A stretch of 64,000 nt of DNA from Isoetes taiwanensis (GCA_021234155.1 JAJEKV010000080.1:1988909-2052908); one strand, 5' to 3'. Counted from the first letter of the stretch, positions 1 to 12,645 are shown. Made by a program: numbers and translations. Notes: generated by a model from the sequence alone, not told the origin.

Positions 1-482
1 TTAATCAGAAGTGCCCTCGTCAGGTTCATATGAGCGTGCATATGCTGCCTCTTCGCACTACTAACCTCCACCTCCTCCCATTCCATGTGCGACACAACAT
101 CCTCTAGAGCAGCAAATAAACAACCCAATTGCATCCTAAAGAGCCGAACAGATGCCGCCACTGTAATGTTCACAATAGAAGAGACCACATCCAGAGCTAC
201 CTGCACTTGCTCCCCGTTCGGGGAAAACACAACAGGAGATGGCATAGCATTGTGTATCACATCGTGAATGCTAGACCCAGGTGCAACATGCCTACGAGGA
301 GGGGAAGGAGATGGCCCATCGTCAGTAATGTCAATCACCCCATTACCTGGTGCTGCCCTTACTCCCACAACCCCAACATGGCTGCTGCTGACATGAGGCG
401 CATGCTACCCATCAAGAATAGCCCCACTGTCCATGGCAGCCCGAAGCTGCCCACCAACAGCAGCTCCATTGCTTTGCTCCAT
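1..482 (-). pseudogene. Broken reading frame downstream of a Replitron-like remnant; runs off the window
   Basis: Reading leftward from an ATG at 482-480, one frame stays open to the window edge apart from a single TAG at 405-407. It encodes a Gly/Ser/Pro-rich start followed by a more ordered part containing SIHDVIHNAMPSPVVF and the segment VQVALDVVSSIVNIT. It lies in the same orientation as, and just 3' of, the Rep-like remnant at 574-1447, so it may be a later exon or second gene of the same element. I recognise no domain. A single stop in about 160 codons suggests recent decay; a short intron around the stop is the alternative. Confidence 0.35.
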
Positions 483-573
483 CTCTAACCCAGGCATCAA
501 CAATTAACTGCAAAGAAATAAAGAATGTCAAAACACAAGCAACATATTTACAAACATGCCCCGTAGCACCAAC

Positions 574-1447
574 TCATCCAACAACCATTGTATAGTCTAC
601 GGTGTCCAAAGGAATATAAGAATACCCAGGCTCGTCAGCCATGGCTTTAGGTCTATACTCACCATCTTGCCCCTCAACAAAGTTCTCATCCATGTCCCCT
701 GGCATTCCATGCTCGTCCCAGTAACACTTGCACCCTTTTCCCAGCCTTTGAATGCAACCCTGAGATTTAAGATCAAATGCCATGCAACCTTCACTCTATG
801 CTCAGATAGGAATGCTGTGTCTGAAGGGAGGATCCAACTCGCTGAGAGGATGAACTTACCAATTCTAAACATTCTGGTTATTGTGTAAACAAGGCTAGCA
901 GTCAATTGCCTCCCTTCTTGATAATTCACAAAGTGAAGGGCCCTTCCCAATATATTCCTGTTATCAACCACAACAACATGCTTCACGTCTCCCGTAAAGC
1001 AAATACAAATTTTTGCCCATCTCCAATTGCCTCTCAAAAACATTCTTAGTGTGGATCCTAAAATGGGGCTTGCCTATATCCTTCATGCAGTACCCTATTA
1101 GGCCCTCAAAACAGTGCAGCCTCGTGTTCTTGAGTGCCTTGCAAGCAAGAACTATACCAACAGGTTTCCTAGCTCCCCAGCCAAATCTCCCTTTTAAAGC
1201 CAGATTGACCGTTCAAGGAGCCTTAAGGGCAACTCACGTCAAAGAATTCTCTGATCCCAGCCACACCTAGTGTGACACTCACATCCAAAAGACCAATGCC
1301 CTCATTGTCCATAGCATGGCTGCCTCCATCCACAGTAGACTTAGCTGAAGAAGAGGTTGCTTGGCCATGTCTGCCAGGGCAGCCTTTTCTAGCCTCCCTT
1401 CTCATACCAAGAAGATTGCAAGACACAACTAAGCTAAAAAAACACAA
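574..1447 (-). pseudogene. Replitron-like HUH Rep remnant, internally deleted and frameshifted
   Basis: Several minus-strand frames line up in order as pieces of one protein. The N-terminal piece (1447-1223) ends in VSVTLGVAGIREFFD. Next comes GLIGYCMKDIGKPHFR (about 1110-1060), then NILGRALHFVNYQEGRQ and ASWILP (about 965-830), and last a tail with YWDEHGMPGDMDENFVEG ending in a stop at 574. The order and the GYCMKD-x-HF block match, from memory, the C-terminal half of Replitron-type HUH transposases of algae and seed-free plants. The central stretch that should carry the HUH histidines and catalytic tyrosine is missing between FFD and the GYCMKD block, where a stop occurs. At least two frameshifts follow. 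Non-functional; family assignment is moderate and needs a profile search. Confidence 0.5.
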
Positions 1448-1685
1448 GCAAGATGCTCACCTGATAGGTTTGGCAGCAGGATCAAAGAAGCAAATTTATA
1501 GTCTCACAGAATGCCGAATCGCCAAGTAATCCAGTTTCCCAACTAATAAGATTGCAAGACACAGCAAATAAACTAAGCTAAAAAACACAAGCAAGATGCT
1601 CACCTGATAGGTTTGGCAGCAAGGTCGAAGAAGCAGATTTATAGTCTCACAGAATGCCGAAATCGTCAAGTAATCCAGTTTCCCT
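1408..1685. repeat. Tandem duplication, two units of about 135-140 bp
   Basis: Unit 1 (about 1408-1541) and unit 2 (about 1549-1685) share long identical runs, for example gatgctcacctgataggttt and tagtctcacagaatgccga, with scattered substitutions and a small insertion. On the minus strand each unit carries a good splice-donor context (CTATCAG|GTGAGC). The duplication may therefore have doubled an exon-intron junction at the 5' side of the Replitron-like element. Confidence 0.8.
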
Positions 1686-1689
1686 ATGC

Positions 1690-3640
1690 TAAGAAAAGCA
1701 TGGGGCAGTTTCTATTCAGGGGACTCGCATCGAACCATGGAGGCACCATGTCCCGCTCGTCCCAAGCCCTTCCCAGATACATAAGGAATAAGTATTTCTT
1801 TTTGCCCTCAAAACATACCTAAAAACATACAATATATGCCCAAAACCTTGGAAACCATATGTAATAAATGTACCGTTTCATGAACTAGCCAACTATATGA
1901 AGTAAAAAATGTCACACATCTAAAGATTATTGATCTCATATTATACAAGGCTCTAAATCAAACACCAAGCTACAAGATTCCAAAAACCCTATTCACTAAA
2001 TAGATTTCCCTAGCAAGTGCAATCTAAAAACATGAAGAATCAAAGGGGCGAACGAGCAACTTATTTTAACTAAGAATCCGAATTATGTCTTGAAAGTGCA
2101 TCCAATCCTCTTATAGTTGTATCATGAGTGCTCGAGGAATCAGCGCTAGTTTGTTCGAGGATCAAAGTAATTGCGTGTTTATGGATTCATTTATTAAAGT
2201 TTGATGATACTTGCTTTTGATAAAAAGTTGGAGTATTAGGTTCTAGATAGAATACAATTTTTTATTTGAAACCGCGTTTAGAATTCAAAGATTCTAAAGA
2301 AAAGAATTGCATCCTTAGTTGAATTAAGAAATTGATAGTTTAATGCTTTTAGGCCAAGAAGCATGGAATGGGCAATGACTTTTTGTGATAATACCATGAT
2401 CCACTAACCTATTTAATGCCATATTGATCCTTGAAGTCAATGATGGTGGGGGCTCAATTATACATTGTCTACCTATACAACGTCTACAAACGAGCAAGGG
2501 AATGCCTTGGCCACAAGGCATGCCTTCAGGATGGTCTCAAATGCATAATAGCACCCAAACAACTTGGTCTCAAATGCATAATAGCACCCAAACAACTTGG
2601 TAAAGGAGGTGAACGTTAAATAGAATTTGCTGCCGTTTGAGATGGTTCCAGTTACATGTTTCAAATACATTAGTCAATAACGTTCGAGATGGTTTCAATT
2701 ACATGTTTCAATACATTAGTCAATAATGGCTAGACAACTTGGTAAGCGAAGTGAACATTGCAAGAGAATTTGCTGATATGCATGATACTTGCATCAAGAG
2801 TGGAGAATAAGATACAGATGGCGAGGGCCGAGCGAGCTCCACAGACATATCCACAAGACAACCACAACTCAGATAGGATTGGATAATCTTACAATAATGT
2901 GGGAGGCTTTTTAAATCATGGAACATCTTAGCCGTAGAGACCCTAGTCGCACCGACGAAGACAAAATAATGGCGGTGCCGTTATCAGCCACAACTTGGAT
3001 CAACTTTGTCCTTCAACTTGGCACGTCAGAGGCGTCAAGATGACGGGCAGCCGTCAAGGTGATAACCCTAGATCATGCCGGTAAAGCAAGGCAAAGATGG
3101 ACGTTAACGTGGTTGGATTGAGACCGTCCATTGCCTGGCTTTTCACTGTTGTGGAAAATTTCTCGGCAAAAAAGACACCGTTAAGTACCCGATTCCGTCG
3201 GAATACTAGTCGGAATTCCGGCCCGGAATGTCTAGCCGCCGCTCTCCTACAAGAAGCCTCTGTGTCTCTCCCGTCGTGTAGAGCTCTTGTTTCTGATGTT
3301 TATGCAGGTTTTGAGGCACTGAGAACTCTCCGAAAAGATTTCTAGTGCCTTAAGCTTTGTTTTCCCGTTTTTTTGAACGTTTTTGCGTCTTCAGCTGGCC
3401 AGGATTGGCCTCGCAATCTTTTACAGCCGTTTCTTAAGGGTATGGTTGTCTTTTCTGAGTTTTCTTCACAGTTTTAGTTCTTAAAATAACTCAAAGCGTA
3501 ATATTTGATAAATCTCTGTTTTAGCCTTGCATTGAGTGCTTCTAATCTTGTAATAAAGCTTTTAGCTAAGAAATTTGCTTTTTATTGTTTTCTTTTCGAG
3601 TTTGAATTAATTGTTATGGAATTTGGTTGCTTAACAGAAC
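1690..3640. other. No translated gene; two small tandem duplications, then the 5' leader of the acidic-protein gene
   Basis: A 33-nt unit is repeated head to tail at 2532-2564 and 2565-2597. A 45-nt unit (gagatggtt...tagtcaataa) is repeated at 2635-2680 and 2682-2726. From about 3100 the composition becomes gene-like. A splice acceptor (ttaacag, ending about 3636) lies just before the first coding ATG of the next gene, so a non-coding first exon probably sits near 3200-3400. I see no conserved coding in 1690-3100. Confidence 0.5.
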
Positions 3641-3661
3641 CTGTGACAAGTTGAGGTGGAG

Positions 3662-5467
3662 ATGGTTGATGTCTTAAGGGGAAGTAAATTTATGTCACCT
3701 CTAGGAAATGTAGAGCACTTGGCCGCTAGAGGTCCAAGTGTGTTTTCTAGTTCCGGTTCTGAAGCTCTGCTTCAAAACTCGGCTTGCTATCGTCAACAAG
3801 ACGATAGGAAAGTCTCAGCAGAGGATGGGAAGGCCAAAACTACGGAGCTTCTCGTAGAGCTACTTGAGCAGGGAGCTTCTTTGGGAGCTAAGGTAAGAAG
3901 TCTCCTTTTAGGGAATTTGAATTCATACAAATACAGTTTAAAGTGTTTATGTCTTATCGAGCCCTTTGTACAAGGAAAAAATACGTATTGAGTACAGTAG
4001 CGTATTAATTGGAAACTATGGCGAATTCTCTTTTTATTGCTATCTTTTTTGTGATTTCTGCTGCACCGTTGTGTTTATTTTGCATCTCTATAGCATATAT
4101 TTGGTACTTTTTTCTTTGGGTGGCCCGTATTTGGGTTCTTTCACCTTCGTCTGGTGTGGCTTTCATCATTTTTTATCTTAGCTTGGGTCTTCAATGTAAT
4201 CTTGTTTTGTGATTGCACAGAAAATGGCACTTGATATTTTAATGAAGCTAATGTTGTCGAAGAAATCAGAACTTGACAAGGCCTTACATAAGAGGATTCT
4301 GAATGCTTTGGTGAGTTTCTGAATGTTAGTTTTTTGTGTCAGGGCGTGTGGATTTGCATCTGATTGGGTGTTGGTATTTGACAGGTGAATGTTGAATCTG
4401 CAGTTATAGAACATCTTGTGTCAAAGCTTGTTGATGACAGGTACTTCCACTGTCTTGCTTGCTCTCTCAATACTGTACAAATTTTTTTGGTTTGTATTAA
4501 GTTATCTAACTGTATGCAATGTGCAGGGTTTTCTCATACAAATTGAGCGTGCATCAGTTTAGAAAAATGGCTGAAGGTAATGACTCTCTTTTGCATTTAC
4601 TTCTATTTTGTGTTTCTGTTTCTACTTTTGGCACAACATTACATTTTTCACGGTAATGACATGACTCCCTTATGCTTTATTCTGTTGTGATAGGTTGCAT
4701 AAAACACTGTCAGGGTGGAGATTTGGGAGTAAGCTACACTTTGCTTTTGAGTATTTAATGTGATTTCAGCTTATTTGGACTTTGTAAGTAACATTCATCT
4801 TTCTCCTGCAGGTTATTATATCTGGTAAATGCATCTTCACTGAAGAGGTATGCTAATGAGATTCCAGGAGTTCATTTATACTTGCATGTAGTTTATTTAG
4901 TAGTTTCTTATGCAGGAGGAGTCTCTAGGAAATTCTGCCATCTGTAAAACTGGTGAAGACACTATCATTCAAGGACCCGATAGACAGAACATAAACGAAG
5001 ATGTATCTGGTCTGTTGCTATTAGCAGCGAAAGGCAAAGATGGCGAAAATAACAACGTAAACAATGTAAAAGGAGAGGCACCTGTAAAAAAGTACAAGGG
5101 AAAGAAGGATGAAGAGGAAGCAGATGATGATGATGAAGAAGATGTTGGTGGCGAAAGCGAGGATGATGGAGGAAGTGATGAGGAAGATGAAGAAGAAGAA
5201 GAAGATGAGGGAGGAAATGAAGAGGAGGAGGAAGAAGATGATGAGGAGGAAGAAGAGGAGGAAGTGCCTAAGTTCAATGCTGTTCCTCAAGGAGAAAGTG
5301 ATGATGAAGATGAGGAAAGTGAGAGTCTAGAAGAAGGCGTCGAATATGAAGAGGAGTCGGAAGAGGGAGCTGATGAGGATGGAGATGAAGATGATGATGA
5401 CGATGACGATGATGAAGATGAGGATGAAGATGCTGGAGGACCACCAATGAAGAAGGCAAAGAAGTAA
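3662..5467 (+). CDS. Seven-coding-exon gene for an acidic, nuclear-type protein (349 aa)
   Basis: Coding exons read as 3662-3892, 4221-4310, 4385-4440, 4527-4576, 4694-4728, 4812-4847 and 4916-5467. All introns are GT-AG and the frame stays open to TAA; the spliced length is 1050 nt. Residues 1-77 are Ser-rich and end in an amphipathic stretch (ELLVELLEQG). Residues 78-165 form a small ordered region with KKSELDKALHKRILNAL and FRKMAEGCIKHCQGGDLG. The last exon is dominated by runs of Glu and Asp and ends in a basic PPMKKAKK, a likely nuclear localisation signal. Similar plant proteins are often auto-named after acidic low-complexity proteins, which tells nothing about function; histone or nucleolar binding is only a guess. 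The start is the first ATG after a leader intron. Confidence 0.8.
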
Positions 5468-6224
5468 AAATGACAGCCATCTGTACCAATTTTGGCAAAT
5501 CTGTAGAACATGTAAGTTGCTTGTTTCAGATTAAAAAAAAAAGTTTGCACAGGATATGCTTTGGCATATGGAGGATTATTGGCTTATTGTTTAATGAGAT
5601 TCGGGGGTGTTGTGACATTGTCATACCTTGTAGTTCAATAGTTCTGAATGTAGTTTACAAGCTTTGAGAAGTTGGGAAAGCTTGTATAAGCTAGGCCTCA
5701 CACCTTGGTAGATCATTTTATTCTTTCTGAATGGAATGCTGCGGAAAGTTTCAGGACTTCTTTTGCTTCCTTTTTTTACCATGTTACATTTACAATAGTA
5801 CCATTTCAAGGAAATGATTTCCTTTGGTTTAACCAGAAGTGTACCAATTTCCTGCTGATGCAGAGATGTTAATCCAACCATGGGGCTGGGTCCCAGCCCC
5901 TTTCTTTTTGAAGTGCATTTCTTGTTCTCAGGCCATGTAAGGGTTTTTTAGCAACATTCTGTGGAAAAAAGTGACAAATCAATAAAACCGTTAGATTGCA
6001 TATATCATTGGTTGACGATGAGATTGGCATTTTTCTGTGTTTAAAGTATCTGTAACTAAAACGATTATATAAAAAGAATAACAAACTAATGAAATAAAGG
6101 GGAATTATTTTGCCAAAGAGACATGAGAAAAGAATGGAAGACGTTAAATATGAAATAATTTGGAGCTAAAGAATTAAGAAACACAAATAGGCATTAATAT
6201 TAAAATGTTGATTACAGATATCTA
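5468..6224. other. Intergenic space between convergent genes
   Basis: This AT-rich stretch holds the 3' ends of the acidic-protein gene (plus) and of the rhamnogalacturonan lyase (minus). I see no further gene. No polyadenylation signal stands out clearly enough to call. Confidence 0.5.
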
Positions 6225-9200
6225 CTAGGCTGCAGATAACAACGTGACAGTGTCACTATTTCCACCTGGCTGTTCAAGTCTAATATAGTCATACATCACT
6301 CCTGAAAGAATGCTTGCGAGCTTCCTCTGTGTAAGAAATATCGAGTTTTTGCCCTTCTGCAATGACCCAGGTGCAATTTCAACAGTCCATAGACTGTACA
6401 ATCCGTGTATTCCATGGCGTGCTATTGTATTGTCTTTTCCAAATTGCGATGTATCAAATAGTGGATTACTTGCTGGATTGTTTACCCTAACCTGTACAAG
6501 GGTCAGATCCTGTCAATATTTAAATAAGCCTTTTTTGGTACTAGAGTAATCTTCCCACCTGAATTGCTGCAACATTTGAGGCTGCAATTGCTATGCGTAA
6601 TTTGTAGAGGCCATCCGGTTTTATTTCATCAAGCTGAAATATTATTTGCCATGTTGTGGGCTTGAGACTTCCGTCTTGTCCTAATCTGTACGAAGTATTA
6701 TTGGTTAGCATGAAGACACATTTCTGCTGCTAAATGACCAAAGAGATGGAAATGCCCAGAAGATTATCCACCTGCACCCCTGAATGAAGAACCAATCAGT
6801 CGACCAATTGCTAGTACCAACGGTGAAGACCAAGTCGTTATTTGGATAAATTTCTGAATATCTCTCCCATAAACCATACTGCCTGTACCTGGATACAAAC
6901 ATTACCAGCATTATTGTAGAGCAGCATTATTGTAGAGTAGTGAATATGTCGATAGATATGAAGATAGTAAAATTACTTTTCAGGATGGTCAGTGTAGAGA
7001 CGGTTCACATATTTGGGATTTGGATCTGGAATAAAAAATTCTGCTGCTGTCCGATCTGGAACGCCAATTTCCCATAAAGTTGGGCCATCTCTAGGAGGCT
7101 GATATATAATATCCCCCAAATCCACAACAGAACCTAGGAAGTAGGATTTCAGCCAGTATTTTAAAAAACAGGTTCTTTACTTTGATTATACCTGGGTATA
7201 TTTCGATAACTTCCTGTTCTCTTTTATAGTCTCCAAGTACACCAGGAACCCAGCCATAAAGGTCATATACCCCAGCACAAACGTTGTCAATTCTAAATTG
7301 GCCGAATTCGTCAGCTTGTGCCCAAAACTGATAACCCTGGAAGAAAAGCGTATATTTTACCCAATCTGGTAAAATTTTTGGAGTAACTACATAGGACTGT
7401 TTAGATGCAATAAAAGATTACCTTGCTTTCTAGTTGCCAAGATCCTTTTTCACCAGGTGCAGCAAGTCCAAGAAATGCATATGACGCTGGAACTAGATCT
7501 TGCGAGATGAACCTGTGGAGACGAATATTGTATTGAATTGCTTTCCTGACCAAATTTTACTTGAATGAGGAAACGGGAGGAAAAGGACCTGTCCTGAACC
7601 AACAGCTTCCCTAAGACAGAACCTCGTTCATCTGCCTTTGAGAAGCATGAAGATGCAGGCCAATCATATGGCCAAGAAGCCACTTCAGCCAACATCTGGG
7701 CATTCACATATTGCCTCTGTTAGGATCTTGGGTAGGAATAAGCTTTAGAATGTACTGCCACTAATTATCACGACTTTAAAACAACTACTAGTTTCTTTCT
7801 CATGTTTGGTGTTGATCATCATCATTCAATATAAGTACTCTTCTGAGGCTTCTGTAAAACACCATAAGCAATGATGTTATATTACTAATAAATTATAGGT
7901 TGGCTAGGAAGTTATGTGCATCCCACATCAACCGTTCACATGGTACAATGGTAGTTTCAATTGAGCATAACAATACAGATAGATGCATTGCATACTCCAA
8001 AAGTAAGACTCTGGTCAATTTTTATCGACTTGCATAGCATGTATGATTTTCAATCCTTTCCAACATGTGTGCTATTTATGCCACCAGTTAAAAAAGAAAA
8101 AGAAAAAATGTTATAGCAACTTTTGAGAGGCAGTTTTATGCATCTTTTGAATATTACTATACCTGCATTTTGGCATCATGCCAGAGATAATAAGGTTCAG
8201 AGACAGAGTTTGCCATATTCATGTATATGAAGACTGGCCCAAATACTTTTTGCCAGGGTTCCCCATTGCGGAACTTAGCACATAGCGTTTCTCCAGCATA
8301 GTGTGAACTGTGGAACATCTAAAAGCAAATACATAGATTCAATCTCATGAGAAACCAGCAATCTAATTGACTGAACAGCATCATAATACATACTGAAAGG
8401 CAAGTTGGGCCAACATGGGATGTTAAATCTTGTTTCAAAGGTCCTCCGTTCCGAAACTCGTTGCTTGGGGTGATAATCCAAAATCCAATCAATGGGTCAA
8501 AGCTAATCCATCCATGTACCCGGTTGTCCTTATTGTCGCATGAGTATTGATATTTATCATCCACCTAAACACGTGCTTATATCAGACATTTGATGTGTAT
8601 CGTAACGTGGTTAGAAAATTAATATTCACTCATTTCCCAACTGCAAGCATGCAACATGAGCGTCTGGATAACTCGTCATTCATTTCAGTCAAATTCCTAT
8701 GCAAGGAAACCAGAACGTCCCATAGTTTGGTTTTCAGAGAATGGTTGATAATTTATTGATGAACACACATCTTTTTTGTCTGTCCTTTCTATTTCGAACT
8801 CTCATTCCAAATACAGTCTAAGTTTAGCAAATATTATATTTTAGGCACTTGGTTGTGTACGGCCTAGTCTGAGCCTAAAATAGATCCATTTATCGTGGCA
8901 TTGTAGATCAAGAATGGCCAACAACTGCAACTGCATTTTATAATTCTGAAGTCCAAAAGTTAATGTAATAGATAATCTGCTTACTTCACCATCAAGGTCT
9001 GGATTTTTGGGATTTGTCAATATGACAGCTTCAGGATAAGCAAGTTGTTGGCATTTCTCAGGTGATCTGTCATCTGGTGATGGCATAATCCTTTGCTTGT
9101 TGTCAGCTATAGCCATGTAGTTGAACCTGCACAAAACAAAATAACATAAAGATACCCCACTGCTGGTGTTTTGGTGGATAGGCTCTTGTCGAGTGATATA

Positions 9201-11372
9201 TGGCCAGGAAACCTTGAAGAAAAACATGGATGGCTTCTGTATGAAGATGAAAGTATATCATACATGAGAAAGATGATTTATTATAAAGAATGAACCATTC
9301 TGTTATCGGTACGATGATACTATTACTTCGTTGAAATACCATTACCAGGACCCTTTCGTGATAATTGTTGCACAGTTGTTGATGATTAGGAACTCAAACC
9401 AAGAGAGATTTATGAGGTTTTCAAAAGTCACCATCCCATCAAAAACTATGCCACAATTAAAATTAAGCATGCATGCAGCTAAAAGAACTATCTATTGCTG
9501 GAAAGGCTTCTGAAGAATACCATGCTTGTTTTTTTTGTAATGGTCATTCATATAATCATTATTAGGCGGAGCATAAAGGCTACTGAGGTTTATCTCCTAA
9601 AACAAATTGAAAGCTTTCCTTCGAAGTTGTGTTTGAAAGCTACAAAAGGAATGGATAACTTGTTCTAAATTCATTTTCAGATACACAGCAAGCGGTAATG
9701 GATCTCAAAGCAAAAAAGAACAGGAACTTGCAGATGTTAATATGGTACAAAACTTACTTGTCCTTTCGAAGCTTAAATGTAACACGTGTTTGATTAAGAT
9801 TAAAATCTGGCAATCCAGATGGCCTTTCGTATATCCCGTAGGTGTAAAAGCCACTATTACCACGTCGAAGGATGAACCTGCAAAGCACTTCACAATAAGT
9901 GGAAGTTGCTTGGGTTTCTATTACAACAAGATTCTTGTAGAGCATACTGCACTCCAAACAGAGACAAGAAACCTCTTATCTATATTAAGGGGCACCATAG
10001 CTGTTGAACTTGCAGCATTATAGTAGCGCTTGAAGGATACTTCCACCTTATCTTTATCATTAGCTATGATACGGCATTCGGAACCACTTGGCCTGTAACT
10101 AAAAACTATTAGAAGTGCCAAAAATGCGATCAACTATACAAAACCTGAAGCCATCCAAAGCCTCTGTGATAGTTTTTTAGTGCCTCACAGTTGGAAGAGA
10201 ATGCACGAATCTTAAGTAACAATTTCCTTCCAAATACATATACTAAATTAAATAACGTGTTTGGTCTTTTACTTTATAATTTCCATCAGAAGTGTTTTTT
10301 TGCGAGGAGTAAAGCCATCAGCAAGTACTACATTTCACTCTTGAGAGGTACACATACACATCAAAGTTGTCATTCCCATCTGGCTGACTCCAGTTCAGGT
10401 CCCAATACCTGGTCATGCACATTTGAGTAATAAGTTAGCTCTAAATCCTTAAATAATTTACTGTGCAATATGCTAACCGGCTAAATTGAAATTCTGAAAA
10501 CATGAAGGGACTTGCAATGTGGCATGTTTAATGTCACAAGCATGGAAAGCGACCATTACCCTCTATTGCTTTCTTTATTTAAAATCTCGAGCCAGTTGCT
10601 GATCCCATTATATCCAATAGATGTCACAATACCTATAGGATTTGAAATCGTGACCCGAATTATGCCATTATCCAGTAAAATCTGCATCAAAAAGTTATCT
10701 GTCTTAGAAACTAGATTAAAAACTCAATTCTAACTTACACAACTAAAGCGCTAAGAAATGCGGAAAAGCAGAATCAGAATTATGAAGATCCTGGAGCATC
10801 TGTCATCTTTTCCTATTTGACCATCTTTTTCCTCAAGAATTTTTTTTAAGCTAACGCCACTATGGTTAAGAGGAGGGTATTATAAAACCTCTAGAACCAC
10901 ACCATTTAAACACATCACGACTTCCAGACCTTCCTTTCCATTAGCATTACTTTCTCATTTATCACATGCCCAAGGAGTCCTTGCGGAGAATACTTTAAGT
11001 GCAGCATTAGAACTTATGGAATCAAGTTGTGCAAGTGTTCTCTTCATAAGGCGTGCAGAACTCATGAAATAAATGGCTATGTGCGAGATATGCATTATTG
11101 AATAGGCCGTTATGTGCATGTCCAAGACGTACAGTTTGGCTCCTTTTTCACTCCAGTTTCAACAGAAGGAGCTATGCTTATATTGATCGAGGGGCCAAGA
11201 ATCAGACGACATGGCAAGGAATAACAAGACTTGTAACAGTACACACTGAATTAAATCGACTCCACTTTGCTGAAGTAAAAAGCTAATTCCTAAAATTTAC
11301 ATAACCACCCTGATCAATAAGCAAAACATCTGGGCCTTCTGTGCCTCCGCCCTGTGTGTGACATGAAGCCAT
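6225..11372 (-). CDS. Rhamnogalacturonan lyase (PL4-type), about 15 exons
   Basis: Cleaves the rhamnogalacturonan I backbone of pectin by beta-elimination; plant members are secreted to the wall. Minus-strand exons keep the family order. ILLDNGIIRVTISNP and ESNRG|YWDLNW lie near 10690-10400, then VPLNIDKR|FILRRGNSGFYTYGIYERP (about 10000-9770), PYDWP..FSKADERGSVLGKLLVQD (about 7690-7590), VYDLYGWVPGVLGDYKREQE (about 7270-7200), YRQYGLWERYSEIYP and finally GVMYDYIRLEQP before TAG at 6227-6225. I saw no stop or frameshift in the exons read, so it may be functional. The 5' end is unresolved: an ATG at 11372-11370 opens a short exon ending near 11306 that can join in frame to an exon starting about 10700. 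That start lacks an obvious signal peptide and could be wrong. Confidence 0.85.
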
Positions 11373-11920
11373 TAAGCTTCACCTGCAAGAATGTTTCACG
11401 GGACTCATAAATTGTAAATGTATCTACAATAATCGAATGAACATCGAATATAAAGTCAAATATTGAGTCGAATAGAAATAGCAGAAATGATCAATCAATG
11501 CATCAATACCACTGTTAACTTCCGAACTTGGAATTGACTGAGAGCCAATAGAAAATCTCCCGAGCAATTTCTGCAATGTGCATTATTTATTTTAGCAGCC
11601 GAACTAGAATCAACCAAGAAAAGATTATTTACCAAGTGGGCAATCCCGCCATGAATGTTTGAGATATTCCAGAAGCATGCCAGTTGAATTTATAAACAGG
11701 TAGCCAGCCAAATTCTTCACGCATATCATCACGTCTTCAATTGCAAGCAATCTTCAGACCATCTAAATGCCTCACGGGTCCCATTCTCTTTATGAGTTGG
11801 CGGGTTTTTGGTGTGTCATCCATCATGTTTATATTACTTAGCATGAATGTATTCTTTAAAAATTCCTCACTGTTCAAAAAGGTGCTACTATAGAAGTGTA
11901 ATGGTTCTCTATTATGGGGT

Positions 11921-12165
11921 AGATAACGCCCTGGCCCTCGGGCAATAATGGGAATAAATTTCTCGGGCAATATGGCCATGGCATTGTCGGAGAGTACGCC
12001 AGAGCCATTTTGGCCATGGCCATATTGCCCGAAAATTTTATTCCCATTAACGCCCGAGGGCCAGGGCATTATCTCCCTTAACACCCTGCTCTGAGGGTGT
12101 TATAAGCCTTCGTGATAACGCCCTAGGGCGTTATGAGCCTTCGAGATAATGCCCTAGGGCGTTAT
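11921..12165. repeat. Fold-back element: 62-bp inverted repeat plus two palindromes
   Basis: Arms 11921-11982 and 12013-12074 are inverted copies with about 5 mismatches and a 30-nt loop. The loop-proximal end is the palindrome gccatggc. Just to the right lie ATAACGCCCTAGGGCGTTAT (12115-12134, a perfect 20-bp palindrome) and a one-base variant at 12146-12165. The GCCCT motif recurs through both parts. It could be a MITE or fold-back element. A small-RNA hairpin is also possible. Confidence 0.85.
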
Positions 12166-12645
12166 GTCTGTTTTAGGCATAAAAACCCAAGGAGCAGGGT
12201 GCTAAGGAAGCACCACGTTTCTTGAAGAAGCAAGATAACAATGGAACTAAATTGTGAAGTGCCAATCCTCGTCAAGAAGCAAGATAGAGTTTTTATTTGA
12301 ATGCCTTGGAAGAAAAATGTGGATGACTTTTTAAGTATAACAATCATATATTAGGAATCAAGGGTTGTATATTTGTAGGGCACATTATCTTCATGCTAAG
12401 TGGGCAATTATTGCACATACCCTTTTCATTGACTGATTTTTACAGTTAATCACATCCTTGACTTCACAGCTCACCTGCCATTTTCAAGCTCTAAGAACGT
12501 ATCCTTATAGGATGGGGTCATGTTATAAGGTAAAGCAGACCTTTACCTTTCCAGCTAAATCTAGAACATTTGGCAAAAAGTAAAATAACAAGCTTAGGTT
12601 TTCCACAAGTAAATACACTAGTAAAAGTAAATTTGGAAAGTACTA

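Noticed and set aside
3097-3345. Plus frame of 82 codons upstream of the acidic-protein gene as a separate gene
   Set aside because: It overlaps the likely non-coding first exon and has no recognised content; it may be an upstream frame in the leader.
4969-5550. Long Ser-rich or Phe-rich frames on the minus strand and a Met/Lys-rich plus frame
   Set aside because: They are shadows of the Glu/Asp codon runs of the acidic exon; no independent evidence.
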